From NCBI GenBank assembly GCA_964452045.1, contig CAYVKM010000008.1, positions 15,113 through 79,112 on the forward strand: DNA of 64,000 nucleotides. The letters are read 5' to 3'. A model generated the notes under the pieces. The model ran no database searches, was not told the origin of the DNA, and saw only the letters and a program-made list of their open reading frames with translations. How positions within the stretch are numbered: the stretch's first letter is position 1; each line of letters starts with the position of its first letter. The stretch comes from CAYVKM01 sp964452045. GTDB taxonomy: Bacteria > Calditrichota > Calditrichia > RBG-13-44-9. Positions 43,049-52,128 of this stretch are shown here, piece after piece. A program made the position numbers and the translations under genes.

Positions 43049-44161
43049 ATGAAAAAACTTCTTATTTTCACGGTTCTTCTCTCGCTGGGGATCCTGTTTG
43101 GATCCGGTTGCACCCGGTCCGACAGCAGCGACAGTGAGGCAGAAGAAAAAATACCGGTAGAAGTCACTACCGTTCAACTGGGGGATGTGGTTCAATCCCT
43201 GAGTTATAATGGAGATATTAAGGCAGAATATGAAGTGAAGGTGTTTTCCAAAATACCGGACCGGATTGAAAAGTTCTTTGTTGATGAAAGTGATATTGTA
43301 AAAAAGGGTGCTCCAATTGCAAAAATTCTGGCCACCACCATTGAACAGGGCGTCCGGCAGGCCGAAGCAATTCTGATTGCGGCACAGGCACAGGAGGCAA
43401 ATCTTCGGGTAGAGTACGACCGTGCACTACGGTTGAGCAGGGAAAATGCCATGAGTCAGCAGCAGTTTGATGCGATCAAAACCCAGTACGAATCAGTTCA
43501 GGCACAAGAAGAACAGGCCCAGGCGGCCCTGGCCAGTGCCAAAAGCCAATTGAACGATGCCCTGGTTACCGCCCCTATTACCGGGATTGTCGGAAAACGT
43601 TATTATGATGCGGGTGATATGGCCAATCCTGCCGACCCACTGGTTACTATCGTTCAAATGGACCGTGTCAAGATAGAATTTGATGCCACTGAAGTAGATC
43701 TCGGCAGATTATCGGTCGGTCAGCCAGCCGCAATTACGGTAAAGGCCTATCCGGACCAACTCTTTACCGGGAAGGTGGATAAAATTAGTCCTGTGTTGGA
43801 TCCCACCACCAGGATGGCAGAAGTGGAAGTGATTGTGGATAATCCGGATCGGAAGTTAATGCCGGGCATGTATGCCCAGGTAGAGGTAACCACCGGTACC
43901 ATCAGTAATGTGATGGTGGTTCCCCGTTATGCGGCAATTGAGAATACCACCATGGAATCGGTAAATGGGGACGATCAGGTGGTAAAAAATTATTTTGTTT
44001 TCGTGGTGGACAGCAATATTGCTGTACAAAAGAAGCTGGATGTTTCCTACGTGAATCATAAAAGTCTGGCTGTGAAGTCCGGTATTAAAGTTGGAGATCA
44101 GCTGGTTACCGAAGGTCAGAATAATTTACGCGATGGAATGCCGGTATCAGTTGTTAAGTAA
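43049..44161 (+). CDS. RND efflux periplasmic adaptor (membrane fusion protein), lipoprotein
   Basis: The ATG at 43049, behind AGGAGAAAAAA, gives 370 residues. The lipobox is LFGSGC (Cys near 20). The lipoyl halves (VFSKIPDRIEKFFVDESDIVKKG and ALVTAPITGIVGKRYYDAGDM) flank an alpha hairpin, and a beta-barrel plus membrane-proximal domain follow. It bridges the inner-membrane pump and TolC. The gene lies 50 bp after tolC and 14 bp before the pump gene. Confidence 0.94.
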   Translation: MKKLLIFTVLLSLGILFGSGCTRSDSSDSEAEEKIPVEVTTVQLGDVVQSLSYNGDIKAEYEVKVFSKIPDRIEKFFVDESDIVKKGAPIAKILATTIEQGVRQAEAILIAAQAQEANLRVEYDRALRLSRENAMSQQQFDAIKTQYESVQAQEEQAQAALASAKSQLNDALVTAPITGIVGKRYYDAGDMANPADPLVTIVQMDRVKIEFDATEVDLGRLSVGQPAAITVKAYPDQLFTGKVDKISPVLDPTTRMAEVEVIVDNPDRKLMPGMYAQVEVTTGTISNVMVVPRYAAIENTTMESVNGDDQVVKNYFVFVVDSNIAVQKKLDVSYVNHKSLAVKSGIKVGDQLVTEGQNNLRDGMPVSVVK

Positions 44162-44175
44162 GGAGGAAGTTTGTT

Positions 44176-47100
44176 ATGAAAATGACTCAGATTGCTATAA
44201 AAAGAGGCGTCACATTTTTTATGATTTACCTGATTGCGGTGGGCTTCGGTCTCTTCTCGCTCTCCCAGTTGAATGTGGACCTGTATCCCAAAATGGATTT
44301 CCCGGTGCTGGCTGTTATTACCCAGTACACCGGTGTCGGTCCTTTTGATATGGAGACAGTGGTTACCCGGCCGGTCGAGGAAACAGTATCTTCGGTGGAG
44401 AATATCAAGAAAGTAACCTCCACTTCAACCCAGGGGCTTTCTCTGGTAATGCTGGAGTTTGAATGGGGTACCGATATGAATCAGGCCGAGATTGATGTTC
44501 GAAATAATCTGGAATATATCAAAGACGCCCTGCCGGATGACATCAGTCAACCGATGGTTTTTGCTTTCGATCCGTCCACCCAGCCAATTTTATATCTGGC
44601 GGTATCTTCAGAACTGCATGGCCAGGCCGAGCTCCGGCGAATTTCAGAGGATGATATTGAGCCCCGGTTGGAAAGAATACCGGGAGTGGCTTCTGCTTTT
44701 ACCATGGGTGGGATGCGTCGGGAAATTGAGGTGCTGGCGGATCCGGGTAGAATGCGAGCCCACCAGGTGTCCATCGATCAGTTAATTGGTGCTTTGCAGA
44801 TGAACAATTTGCAGTTACCCTCCGGCTGGATTGACAATAAACAGCAGGAGTTTACCCTGCAGACTGCCGGAGAATACAACAATATTGATCAGATAGAAAA
44901 TACCAATATCTCCATGACCGGTGAATCTGGGGTACGCATAAAGGATGTTGCCAGTGTGGTGGATGGATTTGCTGAACAGCGGGCCAAAGTGTGGAATAAC
45001 AATAAACCGGCAGTGATGCTGATGGTACAGAAGCAGTCCGATGCCAACACGGTAACAGTTGCCCGGGAGGTAACTAAAAATCTGAAAAGAATACAAGCGG
45101 AACTGCCCCGGGGTGTTCGTCTGGATACGGTAATTGATCTCTCCACTTTCATCACCCGATCCATGTCGAATCTGGGAACTACGGCTATTCAGGCAATCTT
45201 TCTCACCTTTCTGGTACTCCTGTTCTTCCTGCGCAATATCCGCAGTTCATTAATCGTTGCCGTTTCAATACCAATTTCCATGGTGGTTACTTTTGCAGTA
45301 ATGGATCAGGCTGGAGTCACCCTGAATATTATTTCCATGGCCGGATTAGCCCTGGCGGTTGGCATGCTGGTGGATAACTCAATCGTGGTCATCGAGAGTA
45401 TTTTCCGGCACCGGGAAGAGGGGGAAAATCCGCGGGATGCTGCCGGTAACGGTGCCAATGAAGTTGCCATGGCCATTACTGCTTCTACCCTCACTACTTT
45501 GGCAGTATTTGTTCCGGTGCTGTTTGTCCCCGGTCTGGCGGGGGAGTTATTTAATGATATGGTAGTAACTATTGTTTTCTCCCTCACCATCTCGCTTCTG
45601 GTGGCCTTGACCTTGGTTCCACTGCTAACTTCCAGATTTCTTGCCCTTCGGGAAAGGCAGCATCAGAAAAAATTATTTGTTGCTATCGGCGACCGGATTG
45701 GTGGCTGGATTATTGGTTTACAAAATGTTTATGCCAAAGCTTTGAAGTGGTCATTTGACCACCGCAAAACGGTCATATTTTCATCTTTGGGACTTTTAAT
45801 AATCTCAATATTTGTAGTAGTTAATCTGGGTGGTGAATTTCTGCCAAATAATGATATGGGATTTATTTCTATTGCGGTGGATCGAAGTCCCGGTACCAGC
45901 CTGGATGCGATGGAAACCAGCATGCATCAGCTGAATAAAATTATCCTGGATAATACTCCGGAAGTTGAAAATGTTTACAGCAACTTTGGTCAGGGGGAAG
46001 GGATCATGGCTTTCTTTTCTTCCCGGGCTTCCAGCGAAGGTGATATAACCATCCGCTTAAAAAACCTGAAGGATCGCAAACGAAGTATGTTTGATATTCA
46101 GGACGATCTGGGCGAAAAATTCAAGAATCTTCCGGATGTAAATGCCCGGTTCGAGGACCGGGGAAATGCTGCCATGTTTGGTACTGGAACCGATATTATG
46201 GTTGAAATTTATGGGCATGATCTGGATGTAGCAGAAGCCCTGGCCCGCCAGATTGAAGGCAAAATGAAGAATATTAAAGGTATCGCTCATGTTGAGACCA
46301 GCTTTAAGGAATCTGCTCCCGAATTAAGGGTAGAACTGGATCGCCAGCGAATTGCCGATTTGGGTTTGAGCAGCGCCCAGGTAGGCCAGACGGTAAGCAG
46401 CAGTATTCTGGGAACGGTAGCCACTAAATACCGGGAAGGCGGAGATGAATACGACATCCGGGTTCAGTTGAACAAGAATTCCCGAAGCAGTAAGACCGAT
46501 ATTGAAAATATTCTGTTGCGAACACCCTCTGGAAAACAAATCCCGTTACGGGCGGTCGCTACGGTGGAATATACCAAAGCCCCTAAAGAAATTGTGCGGG
46601 AAGACCAGGAGCGAATGGTGAGTGTGAATATTACCAAAGACAGTAAAATGGATTTGAGCACGCTTACCAGCAACGTTAAAAAAGCACTTCGCCAGGTTCC
46701 GGTGCCAAATGATTTTCGGGTTGAGATTGGTGGCACGGCCGAAGAGCAGCAAAAATCTTTCATGTACCTCGGCCTGGCCTTTCTGGTGGCCATCCTGTTA
46801 ACCTATATGGTCATGGCCTCCCAGTTTGAATCGTTCCTGGATCCGTTTGTCATCATGTTTACCATCCCCTTATCCTTCATCGGGGTGGCGATGGCCCTTG
46901 TGATTACCGGAACCGATTTGAGTGTGATGGCTCTGATAGGAATGGTAATGCTGGTAGGAATTGTGGTCAACAATGGTATTGTGCTGGTGGATTATATTAA
47001 CCAGTTGCGGGAGCGGGGCCGCTCGCTCTTTGATGCGATTTTGGAAGGCGGCCAGATTCGAATGCGCCCGGTGCTGATGACTGCCTTGACCACCATTCTG

Positions 47101-47322
47101 GCCATGTTTCCCCTTTCCCTGGGGATTGGCGAAAGCGGTCAGAGTTGGGCACCGATGGCCCGTGCGGTAATGGGTGGGCTTTCCGTTGCGACCGTTCTGA
47201 CCCTGATTGTGGTTCCGGTTATCTATGCAGTAATGGAGATCCTGTCTGCCAAGATTAAAGCCAGATTTGCTGCCCGGAAGGAAAGGAAATACGGAACCCT
47301 GCCTGCCTCAGAACAGGCTTAA
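44176..47322 (+). CDS. RND efflux pump, inner-membrane transporter (HAE1/AcrB type)
   Basis: The 1048-residue protein has the RND plan: a first helix, two large periplasmic loops and 12 helices. The family stretch GLALAVGMLVDNSIVVIESIF near 390-410 carries the helix-4 aspartate of the proton relay; GIVVNNGIVLVDYINQLR near 930 is the paired helix. The start reads TRPVEETVSSVENIKKVTS near 56, typical of the porter domain. It should export hydrophobic toxic compounds with the adaptor and TolC. The ribosome site is GGAGG with good spacing. Confidence 0.95.
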   Translation: MKMTQIAIKRGVTFFMIYLIAVGFGLFSLSQLNVDLYPKMDFPVLAVITQYTGVGPFDMETVVTRPVEETVSSVENIKKVTSTSTQGLSLVMLEFEWGTDMNQAEIDVRNNLEYIKDALPDDISQPMVFAFDPSTQPILYLAVSSELHGQAELRRISEDDIEPRLERIPGVASAFTMGGMRREIEVLADPGRMRAHQVSIDQLIGALQMNNLQLPSGWIDNKQQEFTLQTAGEYNNIDQIENTNISMTGESGVRIKDVASVVDGFAEQRAKVWNNNKPAVMLMVQKQSDANTVTVAREVTKNLKRIQAELPRGVRLDTVIDLSTFITRSMSNLGTTAIQAIFLTFLVLLFFLRNIRSSLIVAVSIPISMVVTFAVMDQAGVTLNIISMAGLALAVGMLVDNSIVVIESIFRHREEGENPRDAAGNGANEVAMAITASTLTTLAVFVPVLFVPGLAGELFNDMVVTIVFSLTISLLVALTLVPLLTSRFLALRERQHQKKLFVAIGDRIGGWIIGLQNVYAKALKWSFDHRKTVIFSSLGLLIISIFVVVNLGGEFLPNNDMGFISIAVDRSPGTSLDAMETSMHQLNKIILDNTPEVENVYSNFGQGEGIMAFFSSRASSEGDITIRLKNLKDRKRSMFDIQDDLGEKFKNLPDVNARFEDRGNAAMFGTGTDIMVEIYGHDLDVAEALARQIEGKMKNIKGIAHVETSFKESAPELRVELDRQRIADLGLSSAQVGQTVSSSILGTVATKYREGGDEYDIRVQLNKNSRSSKTDIENILLRTPSGKQIPLRAVATVEYTKAPKEIVREDQERMVSVNITKDSKMDLSTLTSNVKKALRQVPVPNDFRVEIGGTAEEQQKSFMYLGLAFLVAILLTYMVMASQFESFLDPFVIMFTIPLSFIGVAMALVITGTDLSVMALIGMVMLVGIVVNNGIVLVDYINQLRERGRSLFDAILEGGQIRMRPVLMTALTTILAMFPLSLGIGESGQSWAPMARAVMGGLSVATVLTLIVVPVIYAVMEILSAKIKARFAARKERKYGTLPASEQA

Positions 47323-47349
47323 AAATAGTCAGTTCATTTTAGAGAGATA

Positions 47350-47386
47350 AAAGCCATTTCCCGGTGGGAGATGGCTTTCCTTTTTT
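47350..47386 (+). terminator. Terminator at the end of the efflux operon
   Basis: AAAGCCATTTCCC (47350-47362) pairs with GGGAGATGGCTTT (47366-47378) with one G-T pair and a 3-base loop, then CCTTTTTT. It lies 27 bases after the pump stop and 4 bases before the convergent gene's stop, so it may serve both. Confidence 0.9.
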
Positions 47387-47390
47387 AAGG

Positions 47391-47900
47391 CTATTCCAGC
47401 CGTAACAATTTAATGATAGTCGGATATTTTTTTGCACCTTCATCTAGGATATCATTATGAGAATAGATATTTAAGACGACTATGCTGAGTGTGTCATTAT
47501 TAAATGACCAGCGGTAGGTGGCTTTCCCGCCGATAAATTCTGGCGTTTTGGCAACCAGAGGAACAGTGGTCAGAATCGAATCGGAAAAAATATAGCTACC
47601 GGAATTCACAATAATCGAGTTAAACTGATCCACCTTTTCCTGATCGGTGGGCTGCCAGATCTGTTTATTGTCCGGAAGTTTTACCGTGCGTGGCATCCAT
47701 ACCATGCTGTAATAATCCCCGGTGAAGATAAATAAACCAGGTTGAGGATTACTGTTGGTAAATTTGCCCTGCGGCAGTACCGTTTGAATGGTTACAACTT
47801 TCCATACCCCCTCAATCGGTTTGGGTACGGACTGCACAGTTTTTTGGCAAGAGAATAAAACTAAAAGTAATGGGATAAAAATTTCTGGGATCGATTTCAT
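47391..47900 (-). CDS. Lipocalin-like lipoprotein
   Basis: The 169-residue protein has lipobox LFSC (near 18). IEGVWKVVTIQTV near 29 and GLFIFTGDYYSMVWMPR near 54 match the opening strands of lipocalin-like domains, and TYRWSFNNDTLSIVVL near 128 matches the closing ones. These exported small barrels often bind hydrophobic ligands, but the ligand is unknown. The ribosome site is AAGGAGATTCTT. It converges on the efflux operon. Confidence 0.8.
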   Translation of the reverse strand: MKSIPEIFIPLLLVLFSCQKTVQSVPKPIEGVWKVVTIQTVLPQGKFTNSNPQPGLFIFTGDYYSMVWMPRTVKLPDNKQIWQPTDQEKVDQFNSIIVNSGSYIFSDSILTTVPLVAKTPEFIGGKATYRWSFNNDTLSIVVLNIYSHNDILDEGAKKYPTIIKLLRLE

Positions 47901-48024
47901 AAGAATCTCCTTGGTAATTTTTAATAGTTCTCATTTACGAAGATTTATGTAAAAATTTGCAGAAAAATTTTGATTTTGTTTTTCAGTGTGGAAACACTTA
48001 AAAGCGGGAAAATAATTGAAACCT

Positions 48025-49002
48025 TTAAATATGCAATTCCACCACATCACCATCATGCAAAACATGATCTCTTCCCACCAGCTGACCATCATAGACTTCG
48101 CTTCCCCAGACCCGGGCTGACTTCAGGTTCTCTAAAAAATCCTTATGCACTTGTCCGGCAAATTCTTCAATCGTGCCCCCTTTCTTCAATACAAATGGAG
48201 CGCTGCGATCCACTTCCTTTCCCGGCGGTTTGGAATAAACCCGAATAATTTCCAGCATTTTAAATACCTTTTCTTTGAACAACTCCATATTTCTTCCGGT
48301 CTTGGCCGAGATACTGATCAACGGACAGTCTTCCTCCATCAGTTCACGAAACAGCTGGAAATCCTCATCAAAATTCGGATCATCATTTTTATTCACCACC
48401 AGCAGTATAGGGAGGGCACGAAATGTTTCTTCTGTGGATTCTTGGGTTCAACATTGTATCCGGTTTTCGCTAAGAATGGCTATTCCTTCTTTCATTTGGT
48501 GGATGGGATCGGCCTGCAGATCGGCAATCATCAGAATCAGATCGCACCCGCGGATCAGATCGAATAACTCCGCTTCAACATGCTCCCGGTTGAGCGGCGG
48601 GGTATCAATGAGCTGGATCTGGATGTTTTCGTAGACCATCATACCGGGCGTGGGTGTCCAGGAGGTAAAAGGATACTCCGAGACCTTTGGTGTGGCATGG
48701 GTCAGCACATCTACCAGGGAAGATTTACCCACATTGGGCAGACCAACTACCGCCACTCGTCCTGCACCCTCCCGCTCGATATGAAAACTCGATTCGTGCC
48801 GGCCGGTTTTCCTGCTCACCTCAGCGGCGTCCTTCAGTTTGGAGAGGCGTCGACGCAAATCCGCTCTTAGTTTATCCGTTCCTTTGTGTTTTGGGATGGT
48901 TCCGATAAGTTCTTCTAACAGATCAATTCGTTCAGTATTCGAACGGGCTTCTTTATATCTGCGTTCAGCTTCGAAATATTCCGGTGGTAAGTTTGTGGGC
49001 AT
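48025..49002 (-). pseudogene. TGS-domain GTPase (Obg/DRG type) interrupted by one in-frame TGA
   Basis: Read as one frame, the gene has 325 sense positions plus a TGA at codon 185 (48448-48450). Before it: a helical N-tail, GLPNVGKSSLVD (G1), YPFTSWTPTPGMM (G2) and DTPPL (G3). After it, in the same frame: TQESTEETFRALPILLVVNKNDD (G4 NKND, short of the split), SAKTG (G5), and a TGS domain (VHKDFLENLKSARVWGSEVYDG). So no frameshift is needed; one base change explains the break. The intact protein belongs to the Obg/DRG ribosome-linked GTPases. Reinitiation at a GTG near 48399 would only give the C-terminal part. Confidence 0.85.
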
Positions 49003-49476
49003 TTAGTTATCCGTATCGTATTCTGACCAATAAACCTTTAGTTTAAAGTTTATTGCATTCGCAATATAATATTTTGAAAAACCTTACGCAAACACACCTG
49101 TCACCTAATCATAAGACGAGTGGAAGAAAAAATCACATCACCCTAACCCCCTTTTTTAGGGGGAACCTCACATCATTTTCCACCAGAAGGTTGTAACCGC
49201 TCACCTTTTAAATTAGTTAAACAATAACTAATGATACTAATTGGATTGGTTTTAAAAATCCCCCTTATTAAAGAACTTGTCGTGTTTGTGCGGGAGGGAT
49301 AGTGGGAGTATTCATTCTTGATATGAAATTTAAAATATAAAATTATACAATATAGAAAATGTCATCTTATCTTAACGTGAGAATTCTTTATTTCGATAAA
49401 AAATAGGATCGATAATAAAATCTTGATATATTTCTACATCTATAATTAAAATATTATTCTGACTTAGGAGGTGAGT
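49003..49476. other. Intergenic region with worn hairpin repeats
   Basis: 474 bp hold no gene. CCCCCTTTTTTAGGGGG near 49147-49163 is a small hairpin in a CACCCTAACCCC context. AAATCCCCCTTATTAAAG near 49255 is a second worn copy of the same type, and GGGAGGGATAGTGGGAG near 49290 follows. The right end holds the AGGAGGTGAGT ribosome site of the next gene. Confidence 0.5.
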
Positions 49477-49671
49477 ATGAGATTATTCTATGTGTTGTTG
49501 ATTGTTGTTTTCAGTTTATCCGTGGGAGGCTGTGGTAAGCAGAAACCAAACACCCAGCAGACTAAGAAAACCGCCGACCAGAATGAGAGGATGCTACATG
49601 AGGGTGCAGAAGCAGATACCATGATGAAAAAATTGGAGAGCTCTACTCCTGATATGGGTAAGCAAAAATAA
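49477..49671 (+). CDS. Small lipoprotein
   Basis: The start at 49477 behind AGGAGGTGAGT gives 64 residues; a GTG at 49471 would sit in the ribosome site. MRLFYVLLIVVFSLSVGGC is a complete lipoprotein signal (Cys19), followed by a charged tail rich in Lys, Glu and Met with no fold motif. It is likely an outer-membrane-attached small lipoprotein of unknown role. Confidence 0.65.
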   Translation: MRLFYVLLIVVFSLSVGGCGKQKPNTQQTKKTADQNERMLHEGAEADTMMKKLESSTPDMGKQK

Positions 49672-49721
49672 AATATTAGTAAAAGTTAGATTTATACTTT
49701 GCCGGCAAAGCGTTTAGATTT

Positions 49722-50288
49722 TTACTTTAATCCCAGTTTTTCACCTTTTGCCAATAGTATCAGTGCTTCCTTGATGCGCCGTTCCCTTGTCTCTGTTCGT
49801 TTGGCCATTTGGATCCACAGGATATATTGTTTCTGATAGGTTGGTGCCAGCTGATCGAAAAAGGTTTTTGCAGTTTTTTGTTCCTCCAGCGCCAGGCGAA
49901 ATTCCTCCGGCATCCTGATGGAAATCTGCGGCCGGTCCGGTTTATCCCACCAACCGGATTTTTTAGCGGCCTCAATTTTGGCTGCACCGGCTTTGGTCAT
50001 CCGCCCCAGCTCGATCATTTTCTGCACTCGTTTCTTATTCAGTTCGGACCATTTGCTTTCCGGTTTCCTGGGAGTAAACTTCCGCAGATACTGCTGCTCA
50101 TCCACATTTTTAATAATGCTGTCGATCCAGCCAAAACAGAGGGCTTCTTCTACTGCTTCTTCGTATTCCAAAGTTGGTTTGCCGAATTCCTTTTTGTAGA
50201 AAACCAGCCATACCCCGGCCGATTTGTGGTGGTTCTGCGCGAGCCAGGATCGCCAGTCCTCGATGTTCTGAAAATATAAATTATTCAC
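49722..50288 (-). CDS. YdeI/OmpD-associated family protein
   Basis: The 188-residue protein has the family motifs: WLAQNHHKSAGVWLVFYKKEFGKP near 15-38, YEEAVEEALCFGWIDSI near 42-58 and KFTPRKPESKWSELNKKRV near 70-88, plus a C-terminal helical pair with ARRIKEALILLAKGEKL-like ending. The family is linked with bacteriocin protection or peptide resistance in enterobacteria, but the biochemical role is unclear. The gene stands alone; the start lacks a strong ribosome site. Confidence 0.85.
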   Translation of the reverse strand: MNNLYFQNIEDWRSWLAQNHHKSAGVWLVFYKKEFGKPTLEYEEAVEEALCFGWIDSIIKNVDEQQYLRKFTPRKPESKWSELNKKRVQKMIELGRMTKAGAAKIEAAKKSGWWDKPDRPQISIRMPEEFRLALEEQKTAKTFFDQLAPTYQKQYILWIQMAKRTETRERRIKEALILLAKGEKLGLK

Positions 50289-50562
50289 TTTCAGACCCTT
50301 AAAATGGCTTTGCTAAATGGAAGTGTTTAAAAATGTATTCAGTGTTGCATTCTATATTTATCATTATTGATATACTGCTAAAATAATAAGTCCGATTTCT
50401 CCGGTTTTCAAGAAGTTTTAGACAATAAAACATTTGAAGTTTTTTTCATCGCAACTATTTACTAAAAAAACCTGTCTACCTATGAACCTGATTATAGCGG
50501 ATGAGGATGATTTGTCACATTACATAAATAACCTCAACTAACCATGAAAAAAGGATATTCCC

Positions 50563-51471
50563 ATGAGAACTAACATTTTCTACAATCCTTCTGAAAACCG
50601 CCTTCGGGCTGGCTGGCGAATTCTGCTTTATCTGATAATTCAGATTGGCCTGTCAATCTTGCTGAGCAATCTAGTCAAGCTGCTGTTAGGTGGATTCCCG
50701 GAAGACCGAACCTGGTACATTGCTGTCCGTGCTATCCTCGTCCTCATCATTGTTCCAATTGCGGTCGGGATCAGCCGGAAGTTTTTCGATAAAAAGTCGG
50801 TTGTATCTTTGGGACTGAGGTTTAACCGGCTTACCGTATGGGATCTGCTCATTGGATTTTTCCTGAGCGGGTTGATGGTAGGAATTATTTTTATTACTCT
50901 GATGGCTGCCGGAATGCTGGAAATACAATCAATTCACTGGAGTGGTACCAGCATGCCAGCGGTTTTGGGTATTCTGGTATGGTTTATCGGAATAGGGGTG
51001 GTGGTTGGCCTGACCGAGGAGATGGCTTTTCGCGGTTATCTGTTGCAAAATCTGCAAGAAGGTATCGGAATGACCTGGGCGATTATTATCTCCTGCATTC
51101 TGTATGGTGTGGTACACATGTCCAATCCTAACAGCTCCCTGCTATCCGGTACCTTGATTGCTGTGATTGGTTTTCTGAGAATATTTGGCTGGCTGCGCAC
51201 CGGGCAGCTTTGGCTGTCCATGGGGATGCACGCCGGCTGGAATTTCTTTCAGGGACCCATATTTGGATTTAAGGTAAGCGGGCTGAAAATCGAGAGCCTT
51301 ATTCAACATTCCCTATCGGGACCAAAATGGATAACCGGAGGTGTTTTTGGCCCGGAAGCCGGAATTGTGGTGCTGCCGGTTATCGCTTTGGGATTACTGG
51401 TGATGTACTTCTGGACCGTTAAAAGGGAAAATATCCCCTGGATTAAATGGAATAGCTGGGAATCTTTATAA
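50563..51471 (+). CDS. CPBP-family intramembrane metalloprotease (CAAX-type)
   Basis: The 302-residue protein has about eight hydrophobic helices. The catalytic motifs are GLTEEMAFRGYLL near 152-164 (EExxxR), GVVHMSNPNS near 190 (HxxxN-like) and MHAGWNFFQG near 228-238. The N-terminal ENRLRAGWRILLYLIIQI is typical of one subgroup. CPBP proteins process prenylated proteins or confer bacteriocin immunity; the role here is unknown. The ATG is preceded by AAAAAAGGATATTCCC. Confidence 0.9.
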   Translation: MRTNIFYNPSENRLRAGWRILLYLIIQIGLSILLSNLVKLLLGGFPEDRTWYIAVRAILVLIIVPIAVGISRKFFDKKSVVSLGLRFNRLTVWDLLIGFFLSGLMVGIIFITLMAAGMLEIQSIHWSGTSMPAVLGILVWFIGIGVVVGLTEEMAFRGYLLQNLQEGIGMTWAIIISCILYGVVHMSNPNSSLLSGTLIAVIGFLRIFGWLRTGQLWLSMGMHAGWNFFQGPIFGFKVSGLKIESLIQHSLSGPKWITGGVFGPEAGIVVLPVIALGLLVMYFWTVKRENIPWIKWNSWESL

Positions 51472-51520
51472 AACTAATTTGATTGGAAAAAACGATAACC
51501 AAAAGATAAGCTAACTGTGG

Positions 51521-51916
51521 TCAGGTATTTTCTTCTGTGTCTGCCTGGGTACCCGCCCGGGGAAAGGCCAATTTTATCTGGGCAAATTTACCGGCCTCAC
51601 TGTCAAACGAGATGCTTGCCTGAAAAGGTTCTAGCGCCTGAGAAGCGTTTTCGCTGAGTGGCGGAAACTCGGATTGGTCGGTAAAGGTAGTGAAAACCAG
51701 GGTGTGAACTTTATTACCCGCGTAAAGCGAGATCTGCATTGGTTGTTCCGACAGCTGATTGATATAGTTGATCGCATAATTGATGACTTTTACCAGTGGT
51801 TCGATGCTGTCCACTTCTATTTTGCAATCGAATTCCATGGCCAGCGTGGCATCCATCCCCTTCTTCTCCTTGATCATCTTCATTAATTCACGCAGATCAA
51901 TAATTTCTCTTTCCAT
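51521..51916 (-). CDS. Hypothetical protein, possibly GHKL ATPase-like
   Basis: The 131-residue protein has a segment VDSIEPLVKVINYAINYINQLS near 36-58, which is helical and carries an NYAINY pattern vaguely like the N-box of GHKL ATPases. A beta-rich C-terminal half follows (KVHTLVFTTFTD, FQASISFDSEAGKFAQIKLAFP). No G-box is visible, so I do not call it a kinase. It might be a partner in the STAS/PP2C system, but this is speculation. The ribosome site is AGGACTTCTGCA. Confidence 0.5.
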   Translation of the reverse strand: MEREIIDLRELMKMIKEKKGMDATLAMEFDCKIEVDSIEPLVKVINYAINYINQLSEQPMQISLYAGNKVHTLVFTTFTDQSEFPPLSENASQALEPFQASISFDSEAGKFAQIKLAFPRAGTQADTEENT

Positions 51917-52128
51917 TGCAGAAGTCCTGTTTTATTCCCGATTTTAAATAGTCGGTATTAATATAGTAAATATTATGAAAAAAAGTTAAAAAAGAGAAGA
52001 GAAATTACTTTGCTGCCAAAGGAGATAACACTACCGGATCCGATAATCAATCCGAATGGATGGTTAAATCTTCACCTTTTAGTCCAATTTGTATAAGTCA
52101 AAAGCATTATTCCGTTCCGATGAGCATC

